A stretch of 17,705 bases of DNA from Thermomonas sp. (GCA_024711415.1 JANJSW010000038.1:1-17705); one strand, 5' to 3'. Positions 9,279 through 16,996 are shown, numbered from the stretch's first letter. A program made the numbers and translations. The notes: a model not told the origin generated them from the sequence alone.

Positions 9279-10330
9279 ACGCCGCCATCGACGCCGCGGG
9301 CATGGATGTCGCCAAATCCAGCGTGCCCCGCACCCCGCCGCACCCCACCCACAAGCTGAAGCTGCTGCTGCGCCGCGAGTTCTGGGAGCACAAGGGCGGC
9401 TTCTTCTGGGCCCCGATCTGGGCGGGCGGCATTTCGCTGCTGCTGACCCTGATGGCGCTGATCTTCGGTGAAGTGGCGATGCGCCGCGAAGCCGTCTCCG
9501 GGCTGAAGGTCAACGGCCAGGTGATGATCAACGGCCTGGACCTGCGCCTGATCACCGAGAAGATGTCGCCGGAAGACGTGCAGAAGCTTGCCGACGGCAT
9601 CAGCCTGAGCACCGCTTCGGCGATGTTCTGGCCCCTGCTGGTGCTGGGCTTCGTGGTGTTCTTCTACTGCCTAGGCAGCCTGTACGACGAACGCAAGGAT
9701 CGCAGCGTGCTGTTCTGGAAGTCGCTGCCGGTATCCGACCGCGATACCGTGCTGTCGAAGGCGATCAGCGCGCTGGTGGTGGCGCCGACGCTGGCGATCG
9801 CGGTGGGCATTGCCTGCATGGTCGCCTTCCTGCTGGTCCTGAGCGTGTTCGTGCTGCTGCACCACGGCAACCCGTTCGTGCTGCTGTGGAGCCCCGACAA
9901 CCTGCTGGCCAATGCCGGCGTGGCGCTGGCGGCGATTCCGGTGTACGCGCTGTGGGCCCTGCCCAGCGCCGGCTGGCTGCTGCTGTGCTCGGCCTGGTCG
10001 AAGAGCAAGCCGTTCCTCTGGGCGATCATGATCCCGGTGTTCGCCGGCGTGTTCATCAGCTGGTTCGACCTGATGAACATGTTCAACCTGGACAGCAGCT
10101 GGTTCTGGAAGAACGTGGTGGCGCACCTGCTGGGCGGCGTGTTCCCGGGCACCTGGTTCACGGTGATGGACGTTGACGGGCTGCAGGTCAAGGAACTCGG
10201 CAACCACCTGGTGCTGCTGAAGGCGCTGTACTCCGCGCTCGCCACGCCGCAGCTGTGGATCGGCGCCGGCGCGGGCATCGCCATGATCGCCGCCGCCATC
10301 CGGCTGCGCCGCTGGCGCGACGACAACTGA
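9275..10330 (+). CDS. ABC-2 type membrane protein
   Basis: A 351-residue inner-membrane subunit. The N-terminal 25 residues are Pro-rich and cytoplasmic, followed by HKLKLLLRREFWEHKGG, which leads into the first membrane segment. Hydrophobic segments lie near 43-64, 116-135, 163-196 (one or two), 212-238, 248-263 and 326-343, so six or seven spans. Between spans 1 and 2 is an external loop of about 50 residues. The cytoplasmic motif LYDERKDRSVLFWKSLPVSD at 137-155 is typical of YtrC/YtrD-like ABC-2 proteins. It starts in an ATGA overlap with the ATPase gene and has AAAGGA upstream, so a 1:1 complex is likely. The substrate cannot be told; exporters and antibiotic-resistance machines share this fold. 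Confidence 0.9.
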   Translation: MNAAIDAAGMDVAKSSVPRTPPHPTHKLKLLLRREFWEHKGGFFWAPIWAGGISLLLTLMALIFGEVAMRREAVSGLKVNGQVMINGLDLRLITEKMSPEDVQKLADGISLSTASAMFWPLLVLGFVVFFYCLGSLYDERKDRSVLFWKSLPVSDRDTVLSKAISALVVAPTLAIAVGIACMVAFLLVLSVFVLLHHGNPFVLLWSPDNLLANAGVALAAIPVYALWALPSAGWLLLCSAWSKSKPFLWAIMIPVFAGVFISWFDLMNMFNLDSSWFWKNVVAHLLGGVFPGTWFTVMDVDGLQVKELGNHLVLLKALYSALATPQLWIGAGAGIAMIAAAIRLRRWRDDN

Positions 10331-10356
10331 TCCTCCCTTCCGCAAGGAACGAGACC

Positions 10357-11025
10357 ATGCATACCAAGCGCATCCTTCCCATCGCCGCCCTGGCCCTGCT
10401 GCTGCCGCTGGCAGCGCAGGCCCAGCCGCCCCGCAGCGCGGACACCGGCATCACCGCCGAGATCCGCCGCGAACTGGGCGACGCCCGCAAGGAAGTCCGG
10501 GCCGAGCTGGCCAAGGCCAAGCAGGACCTGGACACCGGCGACCTGCAGCTGCGGGACAGCCTGCAGTTCGGCAAGCAGAGCAAGAGCAAGCAACACGATG
10601 CGGACCGGGTGGCGGCAGCCATCACCCCGCAGGGGGACCTGCTGATCGACGGCAAGCCGCAGGTGATCGACGCCAGCCAGCGCCGCCAGCTGCTGGCATA
10701 CCGCGGCCTGGTGGTGGAAATCGCCAAGGCCGGCATCGACATCGGCCAGACCAGCGCGGAAGCGGCGCTGGACGCGGTCGACCGGTCCTGGGTGAGCCTG
10801 ATGTTCAGCGCCATGAGCGGCAGCCTGGAGCGGCGCATCGAGCGCACCGTGCGCGAACAGGTGGAGCCGGGCGTGCGCGGCATCTGCCGCATGCTGCCGA
10901 GGGTGATGGATTCGCAGCAGCGACTGGCCGCCAGCCTGCCGCAGTTCCGCCCCTACGCCACCCTGGAACGCGAGGACGTGGCCGACTGCGAGAACAGCGT
11001 CCGCCGCGAATTCGCCAGCCTCTGA
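10357..11025 (+). CDS. Periplasmic DUF2884 (YggN-like) protein
   Basis: A 222-residue exported protein. The signal peptide ends A20-Q-A22, then Gln23. A charged coiled-coil-like helix spans about 33-60. The DUF2884 core follows: ITPQGDLLIDGK, then SQRRQLLAYR near residues 89-116, comparable to ITPDGNVMYNGK and AAQREQ in E. coli YggN as remembered. Two cysteines remain in the mature protein, C177 (ICRMLP) and C211 (VADC), 34 residues apart, which could form a disulfide. AAGGAA lies 9 nt before the ATG, and the gene is 26 nt after the permease gene. The next gene encodes a paralogue. The function of the family is unknown; placement suggests it works with the ABC system in the periplasm. Confidence 0.82.
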   Translation: MHTKRILPIAALALLLPLAAQAQPPRSADTGITAEIRRELGDARKEVRAELAKAKQDLDTGDLQLRDSLQFGKQSKSKQHDADRVAAAITPQGDLLIDGKPQVIDASQRRQLLAYRGLVVEIAKAGIDIGQTSAEAALDAVDRSWVSLMFSAMSGSLERRIERTVREQVEPGVRGICRMLPRVMDSQQRLAASLPQFRPYATLEREDVADCENSVRREFASL

Positions 11026-11038
11026 AACGGAGCCCCCA

Positions 11039-11824
11039 ATGAAACACGCAGTCCTGATCACGTCCGCGCTGGCCACCTGCCTGCCGCTGCTGGCCTGCAG
11101 CCAGCCGCCGGCGCCGCCCGCGCCGCCCGCCGCCCCTGCTCCGCCCGCCGCCGACACCGACAAGGGCTTCATCGCCCGCCAGGTGGACAAGGCGCTGGCC
11201 GAAGCGCGCAAGGAACTGCACGAGGGCAACCTCAGCATCAACGGCGACATCAACATCAACATCAACGGCAAGCAGTTCGGCAAGTCCGACAGCCCGCTGC
11301 CGAAAGCCGAGATCAGCCCGCGAGGCGATCTGCTGATCGAAGGCAAGACCGTGGAAACCAGCGCCGACCAGCGCCAGCAATTGCTCGCCTACCGCAACCA
11401 GGTGCTTGGCATCGCCGATGCCGGCATGGCGATCGGCTCGCAGGGCGCGGACCTGGCCGGCAAGGCGCTGGGCGGCGTGTTCGGGGTGATCTTCGGCGGC
11501 GACCAGGCCGAGAAGGAGTTCGAGGCGCGGATGGAGGCGGAAGGCAAGAAGATCGAAGCCGAGGCGCTGAAGCTGTGCACCCAGCTGCCGCCGCTGCTGG
11601 CCAGCCAGCAGTCGCTGGCCGCCAGCCTGCCCGCGTTCAAGCCCTACGCGACGATGACTCAGGAAGACATCGACGATTGCGGCAAAGACAGCAAGACCAC
11701 GGGAATCTCGGTCACCAGCAACTCACCCCTGACGGGCGCGCGCCACGTTCGAACGGCCGCGCCCGCACCCTCCCCCGAGGCGTCCCCGTCGCCGCAGCAG
11801 CTGCCGGGACGCCGTTTTTTTTAG
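11039..11824 (+). CDS. DUF2884-like lipoprotein
   Basis: A 261-residue lipoprotein with lipobox L17-L-A-C20, followed by a Pro/Ala linker (22-38) and a helix (44-60). A β-prone stretch NLSINGDINININGKQF lies near 64-80. The DUF2884-like core has ISPRGDLLIEGK and DQRQQLLAYR (92-119). A glycine-rich hydrophobic segment runs from G133 to G154. Cysteines C180 and C214 are 34 residues apart, exactly as in the preceding paralogue. After C214 comes a 47-residue Ser/Thr/Pro/Ala tail, whereas the paralogue has only 11 residues. The last 15 codons lie inside a terminator hairpin and the TAG stop is in its T-run. That may reflect loss of an earlier stop, or a frameshift or sequence error. It is the last gene of the operon, 13 nt after its paralogue. 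Confidence 0.82.
   Translation: MKHAVLITSALATCLPLLACSQPPAPPAPPAAPAPPAADTDKGFIARQVDKALAEARKELHEGNLSINGDINININGKQFGKSDSPLPKAEISPRGDLLIEGKTVETSADQRQQLLAYRNQVLGIADAGMAIGSQGADLAGKALGGVFGVIFGGDQAEKEFEARMEAEGKKIEAEALKLCTQLPPLLASQQSLAASLPAFKPYATMTQEDIDDCGKDSKTTGISVTSNSPLTGARHVRTAAPAPSPEASPSPQQLPGRRFF
11779..11822 (+). terminator. Intrinsic terminator of the ABC operon
   Basis: GGCGTCCC (11779-11786) pairs perfectly with GGGACGCC (11806-11813), followed by G and eight T residues (11815-11822). The 19-nt loop has its own GCAG/CTGC stem. It is the strongest terminator in the window. The T-run contains the stop codons of both the operon's last gene and the opposing aroA. Confidence 0.92.
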
Positions 11825-13149
11825 CGGCCCTGCCCGCCTGCGCCGTCCTCCAGCCCGAAGCCCGCCTCGCGCGCCAGTGCGTCGAAGCCGGGGAAGGACG
11901 TCGCCACGGTCGCAACATCGTGGATCCGCACTTCGCCAGCGGCCCGCTGGCCTGCAACCGCGAAAGCCATCGCGATGCGGTGGTCGTCATGGCTTTCGAC
12001 CGTGCTGCCGCCCAGCGGGCCGGGATGGAGGGTGGCGCCATCCGCGGTTTCATCCACGCGCAGGCCCAGCGTGCGCAGGCCGGCGGCCATCACCGCGAGG
12101 CGGTCGGATTCCTTGACCCGCAGATCGGCCGCGCCACGCACCACGGTGGGGCCCTCGGCGCAGGCCGCGGCGATGAACAGCGCCGGGAACTCGTCGATCA
12201 TGTCCGGTACCAGCGCCTCGGGCACCTCGATGCCGCGCAGCGGCGCATGCCGCACCACCAGATCGGCCACCGGTTCACCGCCGTGGATGGCGGCATGTTC
12301 CTCGCGGATGTCCGCGCCCATCATCCGCAGCACATGCAGCAGGCCGGTCCGGCGCGGGTTCAACCCAACCTGCCGCAACCGCAATTCGGAACCCGGCACG
12401 ATGCTGGCCGCGACCAGGAAGAACGCCGCCGAGGAGAAGTCCGCCGGCACCGCCACGTCGGTGGCACGCAGGCGCTGGCCGCCGCGCAGGCGGGCGAAGC
12501 CGGGCGAAAAGGCGATGTCCACGCCGAATGCGGAGAGCATCCGTTCGGTGTAGTCGCGGGTGGGGTGCGGCTCGCGCACCACGGTCTCGCCAGCGGCGTA
12601 CAGCCCGGCCAGCAGCAGCGCCGACTTCACCTGCGCGCTGGCCACTTCCAGCGTGTGGTCGGTGCCGACCAGCGGCTGGCCACCGTGGATGCGCAGCGGC
12701 GGCGTGCCGCCGTCCCCGGTATCGATGCGCGCGCCCATCTTCGCCAGCGGCACGGTCACGCGCCGCATCGGGCGCTTCGACAAGGAGGCATCGCCCACCA
12801 GCACCGAATCGAACCGCTGCGCCGCCAGCAGGCCCGCCAGCAGGCGCATGCCGGTGCCGGCGTTGCCGCAGTCCAGCGGGCCGTCCGGCGCCCGCAGGCC
12901 GTCGATGCCGACGCCGTGCACGATCCGCCGCGACGGCGATGGCGTCTCGATCTGCACGCCCAGCCGCGCGAAGATCGCCGCGGTGGCGCGGGTGTCCTCG
13001 CCTTCCAGGAAGCCGTCGATGGTGGAGACGCCGTCGGCCAGCGCCGCGAACATCACCGCCCGGTGCGAGATCGACTTGTCGCCGGGAATCGCCAGCGTCC
13101 CGCGCAGCGGCGCGCCCGCGCGCGCCACCCAGTCCTTCGCCCCACTCAC
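11821..13149 (-). CDS. aroA: 3-phosphoshikimate 1-carboxyvinyltransferase (EPSP synthase)
   Basis: A 442-residue enzyme of the shikimate pathway that joins shikimate 3-phosphate and phosphoenolpyruvate to give EPSP. Visible motifs are PGDKSISHRA at 22-31 (catalytic Lys25), G95-NAGTG100, SLSKRPMRR, SAQVKSALLLAG, RDYTERML, NPRRTG, PDMIDEFPAL (catalytic Asp), RVKESDR and SHDDHRIAMA. The combination GDKS, SAQVK and NPxRT resembles class II-type EPSP synthases, but the Gly of GNAGT is kept. The start is a GTG at 13149 overlapping the hisC stop by 4 nt (GTGA), with GAGGTG just upstream. Longer readings lack family similarity. It closes the serC-pheA-hisC-aroA unit. The TAA stop lies in the opposing operon's terminator T-run. 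Confidence 0.96.
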   Translation of the reverse strand: MSGAKDWVARAGAPLRGTLAIPGDKSISHRAVMFAALADGVSTIDGFLEGEDTRATAAIFARLGVQIETPSPSRRIVHGVGIDGLRAPDGPLDCGNAGTGMRLLAGLLAAQRFDSVLVGDASLSKRPMRRVTVPLAKMGARIDTGDGGTPPLRIHGGQPLVGTDHTLEVASAQVKSALLLAGLYAAGETVVREPHPTRDYTERMLSAFGVDIAFSPGFARLRGGQRLRATDVAVPADFSSAAFFLVAASIVPGSELRLRQVGLNPRRTGLLHVLRMMGADIREEHAAIHGGEPVADLVVRHAPLRGIEVPEALVPDMIDEFPALFIAAACAEGPTVVRGAADLRVKESDRLAVMAAGLRTLGLRVDETADGATLHPGPLGGSTVESHDDHRIAMAFAVAGQRAAGEVRIHDVATVATSFPGFDALAREAGFGLEDGAGGQGR

Positions 13150-14258
13150 GCCAGCACCTCGTCCAGCGCGGCCAGCAGCCGCGCGTTGTCGTCCTGCGTG
13201 CCCACGGTGATGCGCAGGCAATCGCCCAGCCCGTAGCCGCCCATCGGGCGCAGGATCACCCCGCGCGCCAGCAGCGCCGCCTCCACGCGCGCGGTGCCAT
13301 CGCCGAATTCGACCAGCAGGAAATTGGTCTGCGAGGGCGACACCGCCAGCCCGCGCGTGCGCAGCGCGCCGGCCAGCGCCTGCCGCTGCGCGCGGTTGGC
13401 ATCCAGCGAGGCGGCAAGATGCGCGGCGTCGGCCAGCGACGCCTGCGCCGCCGCCAGTCCTGGCGCATTGACATTGAAGCTCTCCCGCACCCGTTCCATC
13501 ACCGCGATGCAGTCCGGGTGCGCCAGCGCGTAACCCACCCGCAGGCCCGCCAGCGCATGCGCCTTGCTGAAGGTGCGGGTGACGATCAGGTTCGGATGCT
13601 TCGCCAGCAGCGGTAGCGCGCTGGCGTAATCCGGCGCATCGACGAATTCCGCGTAGGCCTCGTCAACCACCACCAGCACCTCCGCCGGCACGGCTTTGAG
13701 GAAGGCTTCGAACGCCGCGCCGGAATACCAGGTGCCGGTGGGATTGTTGGGGTTGGCGAGGTACACCAGCCGGGTGCGCGTGGTGATCGCCGCGCGCAGC
13801 GCATCGAGGTCATGGCCGCGCGGCATCGCGTGGTCGCGCGGCAAGGCGGGCGCCAGCCGCAGCGTTGCGCCCGCCGCCTGCGCGGCCAGCGCATACACCG
13901 CGAAACCGTATTGCGAAGCCACCACCTCGTCGCCCGGCCCGGCGAACACCTGCGCGAACTGCATCAGCAATTCGTGCGAGCCGTTGCCCAGCACGATGCT
14001 GGCCACATCGACGCCGTGCCGCGCAGCCAATGCACGCTTGAGATCGCCGCCCAGCGGATCGGGATACACATGCGCGCCGGCCAGCGCGGCGATGGCGGCG
14101 CGGACCGCCAGCGGACTGGCGCCGTGGGGGTTCTCGTTGGAGCCCAGCTCCAGCAGCGACTGCGGCGCGGCGCGGCGCAGCGCGACGAGATCGTGGCCGG
14201 GATCGTAGGCGCGCAACCCACGGATGCCGGCGTTGGCAAGCGAAGCGAAGTCGATCAT
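13146..14258 (-). CDS. hisC: Histidinol-phosphate/aromatic aminotransferase
   Basis: A 370-residue pyridoxal-phosphate aminotransferase of fold type I. Motifs are SNENPHG, YPDPLGGDLK, GNGSHELL, NPNNPTGTW, VVDEAYAEF, the Schiff-base lysine K232 in TRTFSKAHAL, and GLRVGYA. These define the HisC family. Its place between pheA and aroA matches the hisHb gene of pseudomonad aromatic supra-operons, so the main substrates may be aromatic keto acids (phenylpyruvate, hydroxyphenylpyruvate) rather than, or as well as, histidinol phosphate. The start at 14258 leaves one base after the pheA stop, and no clear Shine-Dalgarno is seen, so it probably depends on translational coupling. The C-terminal substrate-binding part is intact. 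Another hisC copy in a his operon elsewhere would be expected. Confidence 0.93.
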   Translation of the reverse strand: MIDFASLANAGIRGLRAYDPGHDLVALRRAAPQSLLELGSNENPHGASPLAVRAAIAALAGAHVYPDPLGGDLKRALAARHGVDVASIVLGNGSHELLMQFAQVFAGPGDEVVASQYGFAVYALAAQAAGATLRLAPALPRDHAMPRGHDLDALRAAITTRTRLVYLANPNNPTGTWYSGAAFEAFLKAVPAEVLVVVDEAYAEFVDAPDYASALPLLAKHPNLIVTRTFSKAHALAGLRVGYALAHPDCIAVMERVRESFNVNAPGLAAAQASLADAAHLAASLDANRAQRQALAGALRTRGLAVSPSQTNFLLVEFGDGTARVEAALLARGVILRPMGGYGLGDCLRITVGTQDDNARLLAALDEVLA

Positions 14259-14259
14259 G

Positions 14260-15450
14260 TCAGAGGATCGCCACTGGATAGGAACCCAGCACGCGCACCT
14301 CGTCACCGGCGGCGTTGATTTCCGCCAGCGCGTCCTTCAACGGCGACTCCTCGCAGTGGCCGGCCACGTCGATGAAGAACGCGTACTGCCACTTGTGACC
14401 GTGCTCGGGCCGCGATTCGATCCGGTTCATGCTGATGCCGCGGCGGGCCAGCGGTTCCAGCACGCCGTACAGCGCGCCAGGGCGGTCGCGGATGAACACC
14501 AGCAGCGACGTGCGGTCGTTGCCCGACGGCGGGAACGCCTGCCGGCCGATCACGAGGAAGCGGGTAGTGTTGTCGCTGCGGTCCTCGATCGGGCCGGCAA
14601 TCTTGCGCAGGCCGTACACCACCGCTGCGGACTCGCCGGCGATGGCTGCCGAATCGTCGGCGTTGCGCGCACGCCGCGCGCCCTCGGCATTGCTGGAGGT
14701 CGGGATCTTCTCCACTCCCGGCAGGTTGGTGCGCAACCAGCCACCGGCCTGCGCCAGCGCCTGCGGATGGCCGAAGATGCGCTCCACGTCCTCCAGCCGC
14801 CCGCTGCGCGAGAGCAGGTACTGGTGCACGCGCAGCTCCACCTCGCCGCAGATGCGCAGCGGCGAGGTCAGGAACAGGTCCAGGGTCACCTGGATGGTGC
14901 CCTGTCCGGAGTTTTCCACCGGCACCACGCCGAAGTCGGCGCTGCCGCTGGCGACCTCCTGGAACACCTCCTCGATGCTGCCCAGCGGCAGGCCGTGCGC
15001 GGAATGGCCGAAATGCTTGTAGACCGCCTGCTGGCTGAAGGTGCCCTCCGGGCCGAGGTAGCCGATCTTCAACGGCTCCTGCTGGGCCAGGCAGGCCGAC
15101 ATCACCTCCCGGAACAACCGCACCAGCACGTCGTCGGCCAGCGGGCCGTCGTTGCGGTCCACCACCCGCCGCAGCACCTGCGCCTCGCGCTCGGGACGGT
15201 AGTAATCCACCGCGGCCGCCAGCTTGCCCTTGGCCCGGCCGACCTGGTGCGCCCAGTTGGCACGCTCGGCGATCAGCTGCTGGATCTGCAGGTCGATGCC
15301 GTCGATCTGCGCACGGACCTGGGCCAGGTCGAGTTTGGGCTCGGCAACAGCCACGGCCTTCTTCGCGGACTTTTTCGCGGGCTTTTCCGCGGCCTTCTGC
15401 GCACCCCTTTTCGAAGTGGCTTTCGTCGTGGTCGGGGTTTTCTTAGCCAT
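14260..15450 (-). CDS. pheA: Chorismate mutase/prephenate dehydratase (P-protein)
   Basis: A 396-residue bifunctional enzyme that converts chorismate to prephenate and then to phenylpyruvate, the committed branch to phenylalanine. Residues 2-39 form an extra Lys/Ala-rich basic tail. The AroQ-type mutase domain covers about 40-128, with R46, R63, K74 and R88-E89 at expected catalytic positions. The dehydratase domain covers about 128-303, starting at [11 protein letters not shown], with [11 protein letters not shown] and the catalytic N294-TTR297. The C-terminal ACT domain (about 313-395) has GALYGVL and ESRP, the phenylalanine-sensing motifs, so feedback inhibition is expected. The start at 15450 overlaps serC by 8 nt. 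A later GTG at codon 33 would remove most of the tail and is a possible alternative. Confidence 0.96.
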   Translation of the reverse strand: MAKKTPTTTKATSKRGAQKAAEKPAKKSAKKAVAVAEPKLDLAQVRAQIDGIDLQIQQLIAERANWAHQVGRAKGKLAAAVDYYRPEREAQVLRRVVDRNDGPLADDVLVRLFREVMSACLAQQEPLKIGYLGPEGTFSQQAVYKHFGHSAHGLPLGSIEEVFQEVASGSADFGVVPVENSGQGTIQVTLDLFLTSPLRICGEVELRVHQYLLSRSGRLEDVERIFGHPQALAQAGGWLRTNLPGVEKIPTSSNAEGARRARNADDSAAIAGESAAVVYGLRKIAGPIEDRSDNTTRFLVIGRQAFPPSGNDRTSLLVFIRDRPGALYGVLEPLARRGISMNRIESRPEHGHKWQYAFFIDVAGHCEESPLKDALAEINAAGDEVRVLGSYPVAIL

Positions 15451-16528
15451 GGGCCTGCTGGAACTCCCGCATGAAATCGACCAGTGCCTGCACGCCGGCT
15501 TCCGGCATGGCGTTGTAGAGCGAGGCGCGCATTCCGCCGAGCACGCGGTGGCCCTTCAGTGCCACCAACCCCGCCTGCTTGGCTTCGTCGAGGAAGACCT
15601 TGTCCAGCGCCGGATCGTGCAGGAAGAACGGCACGTTCATGCGCGAACGCGCGCCCGGCGCCACCTCGTTGCGGTAATAGCCGCCGGAGCCGTCGATGGC
15701 GGCGTACAGCAGCGCCGCCTTGCGCGCGCTGCGACGGGCGAACTCGGCCACGCCCCCTTCGTCCAGCATCCACTTCACGGTCAGGCCCAGCACATACCAG
15801 TTCCAGCTGGGCGGCGTGTTGAGCATCGACTCGGCCTTGGCCTGCGCGGCGTAATCGAAGATCGGCGCGCGCGGCTGGCCGCTGCGTCTCAGCAGGTCGC
15901 GGCGCACGATCAGCACGCTGATGCCGACCGGACCCAGGTTCTTCTGCGCGCCGGCGTAGATCGCGCCGAACTTGGCGATATCCAGCGGTTCGGAGGCGAT
16001 GGATGAACTGAAATCGGCGATCAGTGGCGCATTGCCGGCGTCGGGGATGTCCGGCCACTCGACCCCGTGGATGGTTTCGTTGGCGGTGACGTGGACGTAG
16101 GCCGCGTCGGGCGAAAGCTGCCAGTCGGCGCGCGCCGGTACGTCGCGGAAACCGCCGGCCTCGCTGCTGGCGGCGGTGCGGGCGTCCACGCAGTGCGCCG
16201 CCTGTTTGAGCGCGGTCTTGCCCCAGTGGCCGCTGATCACGTAGTCGCAAGGCTGGCCGGGCGCGGCGAAGTTCAGCGGCAGCAGCGCCTGCACCGTGGT
16301 CGCGCCGCCGGCAGTGAAGATCACCGCGTAGTCGTCGGGGATCGACAACAGGGTGCGCAGGTCGGCCTCGGCCTGTTGCGCCACCTTGATGAACTCCGGG
16401 CCGCGGTGGCTGATCTCGAGGATCGACGCGCCGCAGTCGCCGAACTCCAGCATCGTGGCCTGCGCCTGGCGCAACACGGGTTCCGGCAGCATCGCGGGGC
16501 CGGGGCTGAAGTTGTAGGCGCGTGACAT
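15443..16528 (-). CDS. serC: Phosphoserine aminotransferase
   Basis: A 361-residue pyridoxal-phosphate enzyme that makes phosphoserine from 3-phosphohydroxypyruvate and also serves pyridoxal phosphate synthesis; the E. coli enzyme is 362 residues. It begins [15 protein letters not shown]. It has [37 protein letters not shown], the Schiff-base lysine K196 in [11 protein letters not shown], and [10 protein letters not shown]. All family hallmarks are present. The start at 16528 gives the standard N-terminus. The 119-nt region upstream must carry the operon promoter. The stop is 8 nt inside pheA. It is the first gene of the serC-pheA-hisC-aroA unit and is cytoplasmic. Confidence 0.97.
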   Translation of the reverse strand: MSRAYNFSPGPAMLPEPVLRQAQATMLEFGDCGASILEISHRGPEFIKVAQQAEADLRTLLSIPDDYAVIFTAGGATTVQALLPLNFAAPGQPCDYVISGHWGKTALKQAAHCVDARTAASSEAGGFRDVPARADWQLSPDAAYVHVTANETIHGVEWPDIPDAGNAPLIADFSSSIASEPLDIAKFGAIYAGAQKNLGPVGISVLIVRRDLLRRSGQPRAPIFDYAAQAKAESMLNTPPSWNWYVLGLTVKWMLDEGGVAEFARRSARKAALLYAAIDGSGGYYRNEVAPGARSRMNVPFFLHDPALDKVFLDEAKQAGLVALKGHRVLGGMRASLYNAMPEAGVQALVDFMREFQQAHG

Positions 16529-16558
16529 CGGGGCGGTCCGGTCCGGGAGTGGAACCCG

Positions 16559-16564
16559 AGTATG
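16559..16564 (-). promoter_or_regulatory. Candidate -10 of the serC operon
   Basis: CATACT on the minus strand lies 30 nt before the serC ATG and would give a leader of about 24 nt. No good -35 hexamer is seen 16-18 nt upstream, so this is tentative. Confidence 0.25.
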
Positions 16565-16608
16565 CCGCACCGCAACAAGATTGCGACTGCCGTTGCTGCA
16601 GAAACCAT

Positions 16609-16630
16609 CCATGATGCTTCCGCATCACGG
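16609..16630. repeat. Hairpin between the PHA-type gene and serC
   Basis: TGATGC (16612-16617) and GCATCA (16622-16627) pair around TTCC, with two further G-C pairs beyond a mismatch. It lies 18 nt past the end of the gene at 16648-16920 in its direction of transcription. There is no clear T-run, so it is at most a weak terminator or an upstream element of serC. Confidence 0.35.
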
Positions 16631-16647
16631 ACGAACGCTGGCGCGGA

Positions 16648-16920
16648 TCAGAACCGTTCCTGCAGCACCCGCTTGATCTCCGCCTCGATCGGATCCTTGA
16701 ACATCGCGGCCAGGAAGCCGAGCTTGGCGAACACGTGCAGCCCGCCCTCCTCCAGCGCGATATGGCCATCGATGCCGGAGCGCGAGAAATTCAGCATGTC
16801 GCCGTCCCAGTCGCAATCGACCTGGAACCGTTCCTGCAGCTTGCGTGCAACCTCCTCCACCGCCTTGCGGGCTTGCGGCTTGGGCAGGGCATGGGCGTGG
16901 CGGATATCGATGCGGGACAT
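16648..16920 (-). CDS. Polyhydroxyalkanoic acid system-type small protein
   Basis: A 90-residue protein that looks like the PHA-granule-region family (PHA_gran_rgn). The pattern is MSRIDIRHAHALPKPQARKAVEEVARKLQERF, then DWDGDMLNFSRSGIDGHIALEEGGLHVFAKLGF, ending with KDPIEAEIKRVLQERF. It is predicted to be a small soluble alpha/beta protein. The family name comes from its place near PHA genes in other species. No PHA synthesis genes are in this window, so a link to PHA here is unproven. The start at 16920 gives the family N-terminus; no strong Shine-Dalgarno is visible. It lies upstream of serC on the same strand and is divergent from the FHA gene. Confidence 0.8.
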   Translation of the reverse strand: MSRIDIRHAHALPKPQARKAVEEVARKLQERFQVDCDWDGDMLNFSRSGIDGHIALEEGGLHVFAKLGFLAAMFKDPIEAEIKRVLQERF

Positions 16921-16996
16921 GGCGATGGTGGCGAAGGGTGTTGCCGCATTCTGCCGCGTGCGGCGGCGCGCGAACAGCCGGGGCACGCGCCGCGCG

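Noticed and set aside
9664..11346. A 560-codon minus-strand frame across the permease and DUF2884 genes
   Set aside because: Antisense to genes with good starts, ribosome binding sites and coupled junctions; no recognisable domain.
13150..13221. Extended aroA N-terminus upstream of the GTG
   Set aside because: The extra residues are Arg/Gly/Ala-rich, lie within hisC and have no family similarity. The GTG overlap with the hisC stop explains the start.
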